Assembly (NCBI RefSeq): GCF_028623165.1
Contig: NZ_CP117768.1
Span: forward strand, 186,001 to 250,000
Source of the DNA: Nostoc sp. UHCC 0926
Lineage (GTDB): Bacteria; Cyanobacteriota; Cyanobacteriia; Cyanobacteriales; Nostocaceae
Reading direction: 5' to 3'
Length of the DNA stretch: 64,000 bases
The stretch's first letter is position 1; each line of letters starts with the position of its first letter. The notes under the pieces were generated by a model that made no database searches, had not been told where the DNA came from, and was given only the letters and a program-made list of their open reading frames with translations. This document shows positions 17,547 through 26,849 of the stretch, one piece after another. The position numbers and the translations under genes are program-made.

Positions 17547-18159
17547 AGCCGCCTATTATACAAAGGACGAACGCCGCAATTTAGAAATAACAGCGCTATC
17601 TCAGATACATAGCAAATTAACCCAACTTCCGCTTTCTCAATCAGCAGAAGCCTTACAAAGTTCATCAGTTGGGCAAAACGCCAATCTTATTATTCTTGAG
17701 ACAGACAGAACATCAACCGTGGGGAGTTGGAAATATCAGTCTAAGATAGTTGCCTCTTCAGTTCAAAGGGTCAAAGCTATTTTTGAGCAATCTGATAATT
17801 ATGCAGTCCTGGAACTTTCAAGCTGGAACTATTCACCAACTTACAAAACTCACACAAGAATTGCTGAACTAGGAGCCGACAATGAAACTTATAAATACGC
17901 CATAGAATGGTTGAAGCAACTACGCACAGTTGTTGCTGCTAACCAAATGTGGTGGGGTGAACCATTGGTAAATCTGAGCTTTGACTCAGAAATAGTTTTT
18001 GAGTGGTGGCACGAAACCAAAAAGTTAACTGTTTATATTCTAGGAAATACCGCAGAGTACATCAAAGTTTGGGGGACTGACATTGACAATGAAATGGAAG
18101 ACGGCACGTCTTCATCACCTGCTGAACTTACGGCTCTCTGGAAATGGCTAGTTTCATAG
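17536..18159 (+). CDS. Unknown protein, second gene of TIGR04255 operon
   Basis: 207 residues, ATG inside the end of the upstream gene with a GGGAG ribosome-binding site, so translation is probably coupled. Soluble, with no signal or membrane segment. The C-terminal half (VFEWWHETKKLTVYI, AEYIKVWGTDIDNEMEDG) looks like a beta-rich domain ending in an acidic helix-forming tail (PAELTALWKWLVS). It contains the pattern WWGEPLVNLSFDSEIVFEWW, known to me from proteins encoded next to TIGR04255 genes, but no named domain. Nine bases separate it from the third gene. Confidence 0.7.
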   Translation: MSSKAAYYTKDERRNLEITALSQIHSKLTQLPLSQSAEALQSSSVGQNANLIILETDRTSTVGSWKYQSKIVASSVQRVKAIFEQSDNYAVLELSSWNYSPTYKTHTRIAELGADNETYKYAIEWLKQLRTVVAANQMWWGEPLVNLSFDSEIVFEWWHETKKLTVYILGNTAEYIKVWGTDIDNEMEDGTSSSPAELTALWKWLVS

Positions 18160-18168
18160 AGGTTTGCA

Positions 18169-18627
18169 GTGAGCGATGTGGTTACAGATGATGAGCTATT
18201 GTATCGGTGCATTTTCCGTGGATTAGACAAATATTACCGCATTGGAGAGTTTGGATTAGAACTTACCTCGCAAGCATTTACAGATAGAAATCAAGCTCCT
18301 TCTGTTGATAGAGCAAAGCTTTGTGGTTATGACCCGCAATGCACACAGAAAAACCAAGATGATGGTGTCGTGAGTCTAATTACTGGCGAAGTTCGGATGA
18401 TAAATGTTTCTCAAAATGATCAAAAAGGAAAACCTCTTTTTGATTACAAGATTGATGTTTGCCCAAGGGCAACTGATGACAATCCATCTCACGCACAAAT
18501 TGAGCCATCTCCTGATTACACCAACAGAAATGTTTTTAGGAAAGTCGCAGAAAAGCTGGCACGGCTTGCAACTGAGAGAATTAAGAAACAGGATTGGGAG
18601 ATTAAGCCACAGGAATTACGAACTTAG
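18169..18627 (+). CDS. Unknown protein, third gene of TIGR04255 operon
   Basis: 152 residues from a GTG with an AGAGG ribosome-binding site. Soluble. Recognisable blocks are LYRCIFRGLDKYY near the start, SVDRAKLC at about 44-51, DGVVSLITGEVRMI at about 65-78 and NPSHAQIEP at about 105-113. Small bacterial proteins with this series of blocks exist but I know no experimentally defined function. The last 35 residues are a charged helix (FRKVAEKLARLATERIKK). The order TIGR04255 - unknown - unknown suggests the three proteins act together. Confidence 0.65.
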   Translation: MSDVVTDDELLYRCIFRGLDKYYRIGEFGLELTSQAFTDRNQAPSVDRAKLCGYDPQCTQKNQDDGVVSLITGEVRMINVSQNDQKGKPLFDYKIDVCPRATDDNPSHAQIEPSPDYTNRNVFRKVAEKLARLATERIKKQDWEIKPQELRT

Positions 18628-18834
18628 GCGATGACGTATCACCTCAGCGTGCCTAAATACGGTAATTAAAAACTGTATCACTTTCAAAGAAGCATAATGC
18701 CTTAAAATAAAATGTTGTGAACGATAGGTTATTTCTAATGAGTAGCATTTGAGTAGCGCGATTGCAATGCGTGACCAGCCCAATTCTATAAGTGCGATCG
18801 CTAAAAATTCATCTTAACTGGGAACTTGGAACAG

Positions 18835-20142
18835 TCATCCCAAAAGAGTTTGTAATAGCAACCAAACATTTAAACCTACGATCACAATAGCAACTAACCA
18901 GGCTAAAGATTTTAACCACAAGGGATTCACAAACTCACCCATCAAGCGGCGATTACTTGTAAATATCACCAATGGAATCACTGCAAACGGTAACTGTAAG
19001 CTGAGAATAACTTGACTGAGAACTATGAGCCTACTTGTACTCTTTTCACCAAAAAGAACGATTGTAATTAACGCTGGAATGATAGCAAGCAAACGGGTTA
19101 TTAAACGGCGTAACCAAGAGGGAAAGCGAAATTGCAAAAAGCCTTCCATAACAATTTGTCCTGCTAGAGTTGCAGTCAACGTTGAACTTTGTCCAGAAGC
19201 AAGTAAAGCGATGCCAAAAATAGCACTGGCAGCACTAACTCCTAATAATGGTGAAAGTAATTTATAAGCATCTTGAATTTCTGCCACATTCCGATTACCA
19301 GAAAAATGAAATGTTGCAGCAGACACAATTAAAATCGCTGAGTTGATAAACAGTGCTAATGACAAAGCAAAAGTTGAATCAATTGTGCCAAACTTAATTG
19401 CTTCCCATCTTTTTTCAGTATTAGGTTGCCAATCACGGGTTTGCACAATTGAGGAGTGTAAATATAAATTGTGAGGCATTACTGTTGCCCCTAAAATGCC
19501 GATAGCAATGTAGAGCATTTCTGGATTCTGTAAAATCTCTCTCTTGGGCAGATATCCCAACAAAATTCCCCCCAGATCAGGGCGGGAAAACAGAATTTCT
19601 GCTATAAAACAGATGCCTACTGTTGCTACTAGCATTATTACCAGGGCTTCTGTATAGCGAAAGCCTTTATGTTGCAGAAATAGCAATACCAAGACATCCA
19701 GCGCTGTGATGCAAACACCCCATATCAAGGGAATACCGAATAAAAGTTGCAGTGCGATCGCACTTCCCAATAGTTCTGCTAAGTCACAAGCGGCGATCGC
19801 AATCTCACACAGTACCCACAAACAAAAGCTTACCCTTCGACTGAAATAGTCTCGACAAGCCTGTGCCAAATCTCGCCCCGTAGCAACTCCCAAACGTACG
19901 CATAGTGATTGAAGTAATATCGCCATCAGGTTCGATAGCAGGATCACTGTTAACAGAGTGTAACCAAACTTTGACCCCCCAGCGATGTCTGTTGCCCAAT
20001 TTCCAGGGTCTATGTATCCGACTGAAACCAGATACCCTGGTCCTGCATAAGCAAACATCTTGCGCCAAAAGCCGCTGCTGTTAGGGACTCTAATACTGCG
20101 GTGAACCTCTGGTAAGCTAGGTTTGTTTTCTGGGGGAGTCAT
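18835..20142 (-). CDS. mntH: Nramp family divalent metal transporter
   Basis: 435 residues with about eleven hydrophobic helices. The Nramp metal-binding motifs are intact: D45-P-G-N48 in TM1 and M222-P-H-N225 in TM6. The family imports Mn2+ or Fe2+ with protons across the plasma membrane; in a photosynthetic cell Mn2+ for photosystem II is a plausible substrate. Monocistronic. No Mur/Fur box was recognised in the 250 bases upstream. The hydrophilic N terminus of about 28 residues is ordinary for the family. Confidence 0.88.
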   Translation of the reverse strand: MTPPENKPSLPEVHRSIRVPNSSGFWRKMFAYAGPGYLVSVGYIDPGNWATDIAGGSKFGYTLLTVILLSNLMAILLQSLCVRLGVATGRDLAQACRDYFSRRVSFCLWVLCEIAIAACDLAELLGSAIALQLLFGIPLIWGVCITALDVLVLLFLQHKGFRYTEALVIMLVATVGICFIAEILFSRPDLGGILLGYLPKREILQNPEMLYIAIGILGATVMPHNLYLHSSIVQTRDWQPNTEKRWEAIKFGTIDSTFALSLALFINSAILIVSAATFHFSGNRNVAEIQDAYKLLSPLLGVSAASAIFGIALLASGQSSTLTATLAGQIVMEGFLQFRFPSWLRRLITRLLAIIPALITIVLFGEKSTSRLIVLSQVILSLQLPFAVIPLVIFTSNRRLMGEFVNPLWLKSLAWLVAIVIVGLNVWLLLQTLLG

Positions 20143-20397
20143 TTACTTTGCCGTTAAATCTTCTCATATTTTTTTCATAATCTCCTAAAATATAGAATAA
20201 ACATCAACCTTTAGGCAAGTATGGATGTTGTAGTACCTCAGTACATTATTATCAGTACTCCCAACAGCACAATGTGTGAGCCTAACGGTTATGATTGGGT
20301 AATCTAATCACAGACTCTAATCTAAAAATGATAACAAGTATTAGGTTTTAGTTGTGATTACAGGTATCTCTTTTGCTCTTTTGATGGCAAAATATTG

Positions 20398-22080
20398 TCA
20401 TTCATTTAATTCCATCAATTCTTTGGTTTTCAAATCAGCAGCTATTGGTTGAGAACATCCTTCAATCTGAGGGGAGATAGAGCAAATTGCATCTGTCGTT
20501 GTTTCAAAACAATTTGATAACCCAATTGTTTTTAACAATCCTGAACGTTCTAGTAGTTGTTTGACTTCGAGTTGTAAACCTGTGAGAATTAAGCGGCAAT
20601 TGTGCCGTTCCAAGTCGTGGTAAATATCCTTTAAGGCTACTAACCCAGTTGTGTCCATATTTGGCACAAACCGCAACCTTAGAATTAAATACTTCACTTC
20701 CGGTTGATGGCGGACGAAGGTAACAAACCGTTCAGCAGCACCAAAAAATAGAGGGCCATCTACCCGATAAACGGCAATTTCCTTACCTAATTCCAGAGGA
20801 GTACCAGGGGGAAATACTTCGGTTTCAGGTATTTTGACTAGGCTCAATTCACTCATCCGTTTGATGAATAAGACTGCGGCTGCAATCAATCCCACTTCTA
20901 CAGCCAGAACTAAGTCAAACAAGATTGTCACTAGCCAGGTGAGAATCATCACAGCAAAGTCGGAGTAGGTAGCATGCATTAATAAACCAATGGCTTTCCA
21001 TTCAATCATCCGCACACTAACCACCATCAGAATGGCAGCAAGTGCTGCTAAAGGAATCTGTGCTGCTAGGGGTGCTAAAGTTAAAATAAAAATGGCTAAG
21101 GCAACGCCGTGAATTACCCCAGATAGTCGGGTTTTAGCGCCAGAACGGACATTGATAACAGTCCGAGCGATCGCACCTGTTGCGGGGATGCCACCAAAAA
21201 ATGGGACAATAATATTTGCCAATCCTTGACCAATTAATTCGCGATCGCTATTGTGTTTTTCGCTCACCGTCATCCCATCAGCCACTACCGCCGATAGCAA
21301 CGATTCAATACTTCCCAGTGCTGCTAAAGCCAAAGCGGGATTAATCAGTTCCCGAATTAAGCTAAAATTATTCCAGTGGGGGATACCGTGGGGCATCGGT
21401 AAAGATTGCGGAATACTGCCAATTGTGGGTACATCCAGATGGAAATAAGCAGCGATCGCTGTTGCCAACACCAACGCCATTAAAGAACCTGGGATTGTAG
21501 AATTAATCTTGGGCCACAAAACCGTGGTTGCAATCACCACCATTGCCAACCCAACAGCAGCCCAGTTTAAAGCTTCTACATGACTTAGACTTTGCCAAAC
21601 TCCTGGTAGAAAATGTTCACTACGCGGTAGTTGTAAACCAAAGAAATTATTTAATTGGCCACAAAATATAATCACGGCAGTACCATTGGTAAAGCCTGCT
21701 GTCACCGGATAGGGAATAAACTTCACTAGCTGTCCCAGTTTGGCAACCCCCAAGGCAATCTGGATAATCCCAGCCATCACCCCAGCAATCCAAACTTTCT
21801 CAATGCCGTACTTGGCGACAATTCCCACCAAAATCACAGCCATTGCACCTGTTGGGCCTGTAATCTGGACTGAGGAACCACCAAAAATTGCCGCTACAAT
21901 TCCCGCCACAATAGCCGTGTAAAGTCCAGCTTTTGGTTCTACTCCACTTGCCACTGCAAAGGCTAAAGCTAAAGGCAAGGCTACCACTGCTGCTGTCAGT
22001 CCTCCCGTCAAATCGCCACGCAGTCCACTAAATAAGCTACCCAGACGCTGTGGTTCTTGGAGGATATCAGATATTGCCAT
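20398..22080 (-). CDS. SulP family anion transporter (BicA-like)
   Basis: 560 residues from the ATG at 22080 (a TTG 12 bases upstream is possible). The SulP membrane domain spans about residues 20-420, with GDLTGGLTAAVVALPLALAFAVASG at its start, and a C-terminal cytoplasmic STAS domain follows (about 435-540; LILRLRFVPNMDTTGLVALKDI). In cyanobacteria this family includes BicA, the low-affinity Na+-dependent bicarbonate transporter, and sulfate transporters; overall length and STAS domain fit BicA but the substrate cannot be settled from sequence alone. A hydrophilic 25-residue tail follows the STAS domain. Confidence 0.82.
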   Translation of the reverse strand: MAISDILQEPQRLGSLFSGLRGDLTGGLTAAVVALPLALAFAVASGVEPKAGLYTAIVAGIVAAIFGGSSVQITGPTGAMAVILVGIVAKYGIEKVWIAGVMAGIIQIALGVAKLGQLVKFIPYPVTAGFTNGTAVIIFCGQLNNFFGLQLPRSEHFLPGVWQSLSHVEALNWAAVGLAMVVIATTVLWPKINSTIPGSLMALVLATAIAAYFHLDVPTIGSIPQSLPMPHGIPHWNNFSLIRELINPALALAALGSIESLLSAVVADGMTVSEKHNSDRELIGQGLANIIVPFFGGIPATGAIARTVINVRSGAKTRLSGVIHGVALAIFILTLAPLAAQIPLAALAAILMVVSVRMIEWKAIGLLMHATYSDFAVMILTWLVTILFDLVLAVEVGLIAAAVLFIKRMSELSLVKIPETEVFPPGTPLELGKEIAVYRVDGPLFFGAAERFVTFVRHQPEVKYLILRLRFVPNMDTTGLVALKDIYHDLERHNCRLILTGLQLEVKQLLERSGLLKTIGLSNCFETTTDAICSISPQIEGCSQPIAADLKTKELMELNE

Positions 22081-22261
22081 ATTCCATTTCAACTCTCATA
22101 GACAATTTGTTGATAGACAGATAGATGTCATATGATATCCGGGCAATTAAGCATAATACCCGGAACCTCAAAGAGCCTGGAGGAAAAAGCTCCTTTATTA
22201 TAGACATCTCTGAAAAAAGTCAAAATTATAAAATTATATTGTTATTAACTTGTAGCGGGCG

Positions 22262-22400
22262 ATGCCTGCGGCGGGCTACGCCTACGCAGTCTTGAAGAAT
22301 CCGCCCATTTTGGTTTTAGATGAAGCTACCTTGGCGGTGGATAGTGAAACAGAAGCGGCAATCTGGCGATCGCTCGAACCGATTACAGTAGATCGACTGA
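22262..22400 (+). pseudogene. ABC exporter fragment (Walker B region)
   Basis: A 46-codon piece reading [38 protein letters not shown] matches residues 526-563 region of the complete exporter at 23116-24924 ([37 protein letters not shown]) with several substitutions. There is no Walker A, signature or membrane part, so it is a decayed remnant of a second copy. It is abutted on the left by interspersed repeat DNA (GCGATGCCTGCGGCGGGCTA) and on the right by the methyltransferase remnant. Confidence 0.85.
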
Positions 22401-22401
22401 T

Positions 22402-22695
22402 AATAGTGGAGCAATTCCTTCTAATTTATTGCAAGTTCCTAATAGTAAAAGTAATTCTCGATATATTAAACTCTGCAAAGCAGTTGATATTCCATCTCAT
22501 CCAGCGCGTTTTGCCCAACAAATTTCACTATTTTTTATGAATTTTTTAACAGAGCCTGGAGATATAGTCCTTGATATATTCGCAGGTTCTAATACTACTG
22601 ATGCTACTGCGGAATTTGTATAGCCTCGCTGGATTGTCTTCGAGCATAACCCGTCTTATTTATCTGCTTATACCTTCCGTTTCATAGAAGGATAA
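22402..22695 (+). pseudogene. DNA methyltransferase C-terminal remnant
   Basis: In frame: [20 protein letters not shown], then [20 protein letters not shown], then GDIVLDIFAGSNTTDATAEF, a stop (TAG at 22621), and PRWIVFEHNPSYLSAYTFRF to a TAA at 22693. This is the characteristic end of N4-cytosine/N6-adenine DNA methyltransferases of restriction-modification systems, including the AdoMet motif DIFAGSNTT. The N-terminal catalytic part is missing, the join to the ABC fragment is abrupt, and one internal stop is present. No restriction endonuclease gene is nearby. Confidence 0.85.
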
Positions 22696-23115
22696 GGAAA
22701 GTATTGGTGAGGCTTCAACACTTTATAAAAATCTTATTGCAAGACAATTAGGAATAAATATTAAACACTTTATTTAGCTTAATATGCTAAGATAAAATCA
22801 TACTTTAATATATTTTGTAAGAGAATTTTAGTTTATTTGATTATTTGGCGGATAAAATCTCACCTTGTCTGACTAATTTTATCGGGATATTAGAATTATT
22901 AATTGAATCTTGTTTTCAGGCTTTACTTCCCACTCTTTGAATTTTACTTCCAGTGGAGATGGGAAAACTTTGTAAATTTTGAGCAATTCTATTCCTTCAT
23001 AAAATACTAGTTTAAGTGTCTCATCAGTCTGTCTGAATTAAGTCTTTAATTTTCCGACTCAGCACTCAGGACTTTGTTCTGTGTTAATATCAGTTGCACG
23101 AAACCGCAAAAAGCC
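22696..23115. other. Intergenic region upstream of the ABC exporter
   Basis: 420 AT-rich bases with no gene, between the methyltransferase remnant and the exporter. A short heptamer-like stretch GACTCAGCACTCAGGACTTT lies at about 23055-23074. No terminator or operator recognised. Confidence 0.5.
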
Positions 23116-24924
23116 GTGGCTACAGTATTAAAATCTCATCGGGTATCAAGAAGGCGTAAACATTCAACCTATCCTCTCCAGCGTTTGCTTGAGTATGGAC
23201 ACCAGTATCGTAAACAAATTTGGCTGGCGATTACTTATTCTACCCTCAATAAATTTTTTGACTTGGCACCACCCGGCTTAATTGGCGTCGCGGTGGATGT
23301 CGTAGTCAAGCAGCAGGATTCCATAATTGCACAGTTAGGGGTACGCGATGTCTTTGGACAATTTTTGATTATTTCCTTCCTCACTGTGATCATTTGGATA
23401 GTAGAATCTGTTTTTGAGTATGCCTACGCTCGACTTTGGCGAAATTTGGCTCAGAATATTCAGCATGACTTGCGTTTGGATGCATACAAACATTTGCAAG
23501 AGTTGGAATTGGCTTATTTTGAAGAACGCAGCACTGGTGGTTTGATGTCTATCCTCAGTGATGATATTAACCAATTAGAGCGGTTTTTGGATGGGGGAGC
23601 AAATGATATTATCCAAGTTTCCGCAACTGTTATAATTATTGGCGCTGCTTTTTTCATTTTGGCTCCTGATGTGGCGTGGATGGCTTTGTCACCAATGCCA
23701 TTTATCCTCTGGGGTTCCTTTGCCTACCAACGACTACTTGCACCTCGCTACGCTGATGTCCGGGAAAAGGTAGGTTTCCTAAATTCGCGTTTGTCAAACA
23801 ATATCAGCGGAATTACTACTATTAAAAGTTTCACCGCCGAAACTTATGAAGCCTCTCGTTTGGAATTAGATAGTGACGCTTATCGCCGCAGTAATAGCAA
23901 GGCAATTATTCTTTCTGCTGCTTTTGTACCGTTAATTCGGATGCTGATTTTGGTGGGGTTCACGGCATTACTGTTGTATGGCGGGATGGCAGCAGTTTCT
24001 GGAAGAATGTCTGTAGGTACTTACAGCGTATTAGTATTTTTAATCCAGCGCTTGCTGTGGCCTTTAACAAGATTAGGCGAAACTTTTGACCAATATCAAA
24101 GGGCAATGGCTTCTACTAATCGAGTCATGAATTTGTTAGATACTCCCATCGCTATTCATACAGGTGATGTATCGTTACCTGTGGATAAAGTGCGCGGTGA
24201 AGTGCAATTTAAAAATGTTTATTTTGCCTATAAAGATAGATTTCCAGTTATTAAAAATCTGTCTTTGGATATTCCGGCGGGAAAAACTATTGCAATTGTA
24301 GGTTCTACTGGTTCGGGTAAAAGCACTTTAGTCAAACTTTTGTTGCGGTTATACGAAGTGCAAACTGGAAGCATTACTCTCGATGGCATTGACTTACAAA
24401 CCTTGAATTTACAAGATTTACGCCGCTGTATTGGTTTGGTGAGTCAAGATGTCTTTCTATTTCATGGGACTATAGCAGAGAATATTGCTTATGGTAGTTT
24501 TGAGACTACAGAGCAAGAAATTATTACGGCGGCGAAGATAGCCGAGGCACACGAATTTATTATTAATCTGCCCCAAGGTTATGAGACAATTGTGGGAGAA
24601 AGAGGACAAAAGTTATCTGGTGGACAAAGACAACGGATTGCGATCGCCCGCGCAGTCTTGAAGAATCCCCCCATTCTGATTTTAGATGAAGCGACCTCAG
24701 CAGTGGATAATGAGACAGAAGCGGCAATCCAGCGATCGCTTGAACGGATTACAGTTGATAGAACTACAATTGCGATCGCTCATCGGCTTTCCACCATCCG
24801 CAATGCCGATTGCATTTATGTCATGGAACATGGGAAATTAGTAGAGTCGGGAACCCATGAGCAATTGCTGGAGAAAGATGGGATTTATTCTAGTCTCTGG
24901 CGTGTACAGTCAGGTTTGAGATAA
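23116..24924 (+). CDS. ABC exporter, fused permease-ATPase
   Basis: 602 residues from a GTG at 23116; an upstream TTG frame (23074) adds 14 unconvincing residues. The first ~330 residues form a type I exporter membrane domain with about six helices. The nucleotide-binding domain has Walker [10 protein letters not shown], signature [15 protein letters not shown], Walker [13 protein letters not shown] and the H-loop IAIAHRLST. It is a half-transporter likely to act as a homodimer exporting a lipid, peptide or drug across the plasma membrane. A decayed second copy lies just upstream (22262-22400). The CcmS-like gene follows after 39 bases. Confidence 0.88.
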   Translation: MATVLKSHRVSRRRKHSTYPLQRLLEYGHQYRKQIWLAITYSTLNKFFDLAPPGLIGVAVDVVVKQQDSIIAQLGVRDVFGQFLIISFLTVIIWIVESVFEYAYARLWRNLAQNIQHDLRLDAYKHLQELELAYFEERSTGGLMSILSDDINQLERFLDGGANDIIQVSATVIIIGAAFFILAPDVAWMALSPMPFILWGSFAYQRLLAPRYADVREKVGFLNSRLSNNISGITTIKSFTAETYEASRLELDSDAYRRSNSKAIILSAAFVPLIRMLILVGFTALLLYGGMAAVSGRMSVGTYSVLVFLIQRLLWPLTRLGETFDQYQRAMASTNRVMNLLDTPIAIHTGDVSLPVDKVRGEVQFKNVYFAYKDRFPVIKNLSLDIPAGKTIAIVGSTGSGKSTLVKLLLRLYEVQTGSITLDGIDLQTLNLQDLRRCIGLVSQDVFLFHGTIAENIAYGSFETTEQEIITAAKIAEAHEFIINLPQGYETIVGERGQKLSGGQRQRIAIARAVLKNPPILILDEATSAVDNETEAAIQRSLERITVDRTTIAIAHRLSTIRNADCIYVMEHGKLVESGTHEQLLEKDGIYSSLWRVQSGLR

Positions 24925-24963
24925 CTTTCGCCCAAAGTTTTGTGTCTTCATTACGAATTATTT

Positions 24964-25392
24964 ATGTTTTTTGGTAATAGTCAACCAGAATCAGGTGATA
25001 ACAAGTGGCGTCGCCAGTTGGATAGGTTTGTGAAAGCAAATCAGCAGGAATTGGCGGCGCTGTTTTGGGGATTGTGGTTAGCAAATGGCGACAGTCAGGG
25101 TACTGTTGGTATTGATTTGCAACCAACGCCGCATTTTGTTTATTGTCCGAAAGAGCAAATAGAGAATTTAAATAATAAGGTTGATAATCGGCTTCAGGAA
25201 ATTTTGGGAATTGTTGAGAATCATCAGCCGGAAATGGAAGTTGTGATGATTGGGATTGGTAAGGGTGAAATTAAGTTAATTCAGTTTGTACCGGAACCAC
25301 CACCACCGATTTGTTTTGAGCAAGCTGGTAAGGATGTGGATGGATTATTAGATGTGCTGGAACAGCGGATGAGTGAAGAGATTGTTTTTTAA
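24964..25392 (+). CDS. Probable carboxysome assembly chaperone CcmS-like
   Basis: 142 residues from the ATG at 24964 (MFFGNSQPESGDNKWRR). Soluble, acidic; the blocks FVKANQQELAALFWGLWLAN, GTVGIDLQPTPHFVYC and LQEILGIVEN...VVMIGIGKGEIKLIQF are strongly conserved in cyanobacteria in my recollection, and I associate this family with CcmS, a chaperone of beta-carboxysome assembly. The assignment is from memory of the family and not from a motif with known chemistry. It is 39 bases downstream of the ABC exporter and may be read through from it. Confidence 0.5.
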   Translation: MFFGNSQPESGDNKWRRQLDRFVKANQQELAALFWGLWLANGDSQGTVGIDLQPTPHFVYCPKEQIENLNNKVDNRLQEILGIVENHQPEMEVVMIGIGKGEIKLIQFVPEPPPPICFEQAGKDVDGLLDVLEQRMSEEIVF

Positions 25393-25702
25393 CGCAGAGG
25401 AACGCTAAGGTAAGCGCAGAGGAAGGCAAAGGAAGAGAAAAAACTCTGCGAACAAACCCTGACCGTAGAGTTTATTTAGATACGTAATATCAATCACTCC
25501 TGTTCATAATCACAGGGTCGAATCTATATCTCCCCTCTTAAGAGAAATACACTATACTCTGACATAAATTAACAGCAAAGTGATAAATCATTTAAATAAG
25601 TATAAATACGCTAATGTCTATACCTTTCATGAAATTTTCAAGAAGTTGCATTGGTTACTACCCACAATCCGATAATGTTTAGTTAAGCTGTAAGCGCTAT
25701 GA
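25393..25702. other. Intergenic region before metallophosphoesterase 1
   Basis: 310 bases. Starts with degenerate CGCAGAGGAA-type repeats (25395-25450). The last 25 bases before the start (AAGCTGTAAGCGCT) are repeated upstream of the paralogue at 26850, so the promoter or leader was duplicated with the gene. Confidence 0.55.
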
Positions 25703-26554
25703 TTGAGCTTTATTGAACGTCTTATGCATTGGTTGTTATCTGGGCCGTTGAGTACAGAGAAATTGACGGTTAAGATTGCAGGGTTGCCTGCATCGTTACA
25801 AGGTAAGAAGCTGGTGCAGTTGTCAGATTTTCACTACGATGGTTTGCGGCTGTCGGAAGACATGTTAGAAAAAGCGATCGCAGCTACTAACGAAGCTAAA
25901 CCAGATTTAATTTTATTAACTGGTGACTACGTAACTGACGATCCGACGCCAATTCAGCAACTGGTACTTCGACTCAAACATCTGCAAAGTCGCAGTGGTA
26001 TCTATGCTATTCTTGGCAATCACGATATATATCACAGACACGCAAAAGCAGAAGTTACACAGGCGTTAACTAGCATTGGAATTCACGTCCTTTGGAACGA
26101 AATTGCCTATCCACTAGGAAAAGAATTGCCACTTGTAGGACTGGCGGATAGTTGGTCACGGGAATTCCACCCTGCACTAGTCATGAATCAACTAAACCCC
26201 GACACACCCTGCATCGTTTTATCCCACAACCCAGATACTGCGGAGATACTGCAAGCATGGCGAGTTGATTTACAATTATCTGGTCATACTCACGGTGGTC
26301 AAATCGTGATTCCCGGAATTGGACCTGCGACCTTGTTTTACGAAAAGGTTGTAAAAAAAATACCCAGAAAAGTGCGGCGTCTAGTCCCATTTTTAGAAGT
26401 AAATGTTTCTGTAGTCAGCCATTGGGAATGGGCACAGGGTTTCCATCGGCTAGGAAAAAATCAGTTATATGTCAATCGTGGTTTGGGAACTTACCTCCCG
26501 GGACGCTTATTTTGCCGCCCAGAAGTTACTATAATCACCCTACAAGGTAAATGA
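25703..26554 (+). CDS. Metallophosphoesterase (YkuE/calcineurin-like), copy 1
   Basis: 283 residues from a TTG; the ATG at 25724 (MHWLLSGPL) is an alternative. Calcineurin-like dimetal motifs: QLSDFHYDGLRL (D-x-H), LLTGDYVTD (GD), LGNHDIYHRH (GNHD), VLSHNPD and SGHTHGGQ (GHxH). Such proteins of the YkuE class hydrolyse phosphodiesters or lipid pyrophosphates such as UDP-diacylglucosamine at the membrane. It is very similar to the next gene (26850-27704), which shares its sequence and the upstream leader, showing a tandem duplication. No signal peptide; an N-terminal hydrophobic patch (LMHWLLSGPL) may bind membrane. Confidence 0.85.
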   Translation: MSFIERLMHWLLSGPLSTEKLTVKIAGLPASLQGKKLVQLSDFHYDGLRLSEDMLEKAIAATNEAKPDLILLTGDYVTDDPTPIQQLVLRLKHLQSRSGIYAILGNHDIYHRHAKAEVTQALTSIGIHVLWNEIAYPLGKELPLVGLADSWSREFHPALVMNQLNPDTPCIVLSHNPDTAEILQAWRVDLQLSGHTHGGQIVIPGIGPATLFYEKVVKKIPRKVRRLVPFLEVNVSVVSHWEWAQGFHRLGKNQLYVNRGLGTYLPGRLFCRPEVTIITLQGK

Positions 26555-26566
26555 GAAGGCAGGAGG

Positions 26567-26720
26567 TGGTCACTGACTTGTACTGAGCGAACGCAAGAGC
26601 GTCTCTAAGAGTTGCCGAAGTAGCGTAGTCGTTGGCGTAGCCTCTCGCAGAGAAGTAGCTTTACCCTACTTACTACTACGGGGATATTGCTAGCAAGAGC
26701 GTCTCGTAGAGAAGTGCAGG
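26567..26720. repeat. Interspersed palindromic repeat mosaic
   Basis: Contains a 30-base unit (26586-26615) that is identical to 55330-55359 and, inverted, to 55546-55575. A 25-base unit (26631-26655) is identical, inverted, to 33211-33235 inside a Uma2 gene, and the GGTCACTGACTTGTACTGAG piece at about 26566 also borders the dead toxin gene near 3138. Separates the two metallophosphoesterase copies. Confidence 0.85.
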
Positions 26721-26849
26721 AGGAAAACCTAGAACTAAATTCAGTGATTTTAAATAAATCAATTAGTTAATTGTATCTGGAGTATAAGACATAAATTATT
26801 GCAGTTTCTCAAGTTACATTTTGATTTTTGGTAAGCTGTAAGCGCTGGT

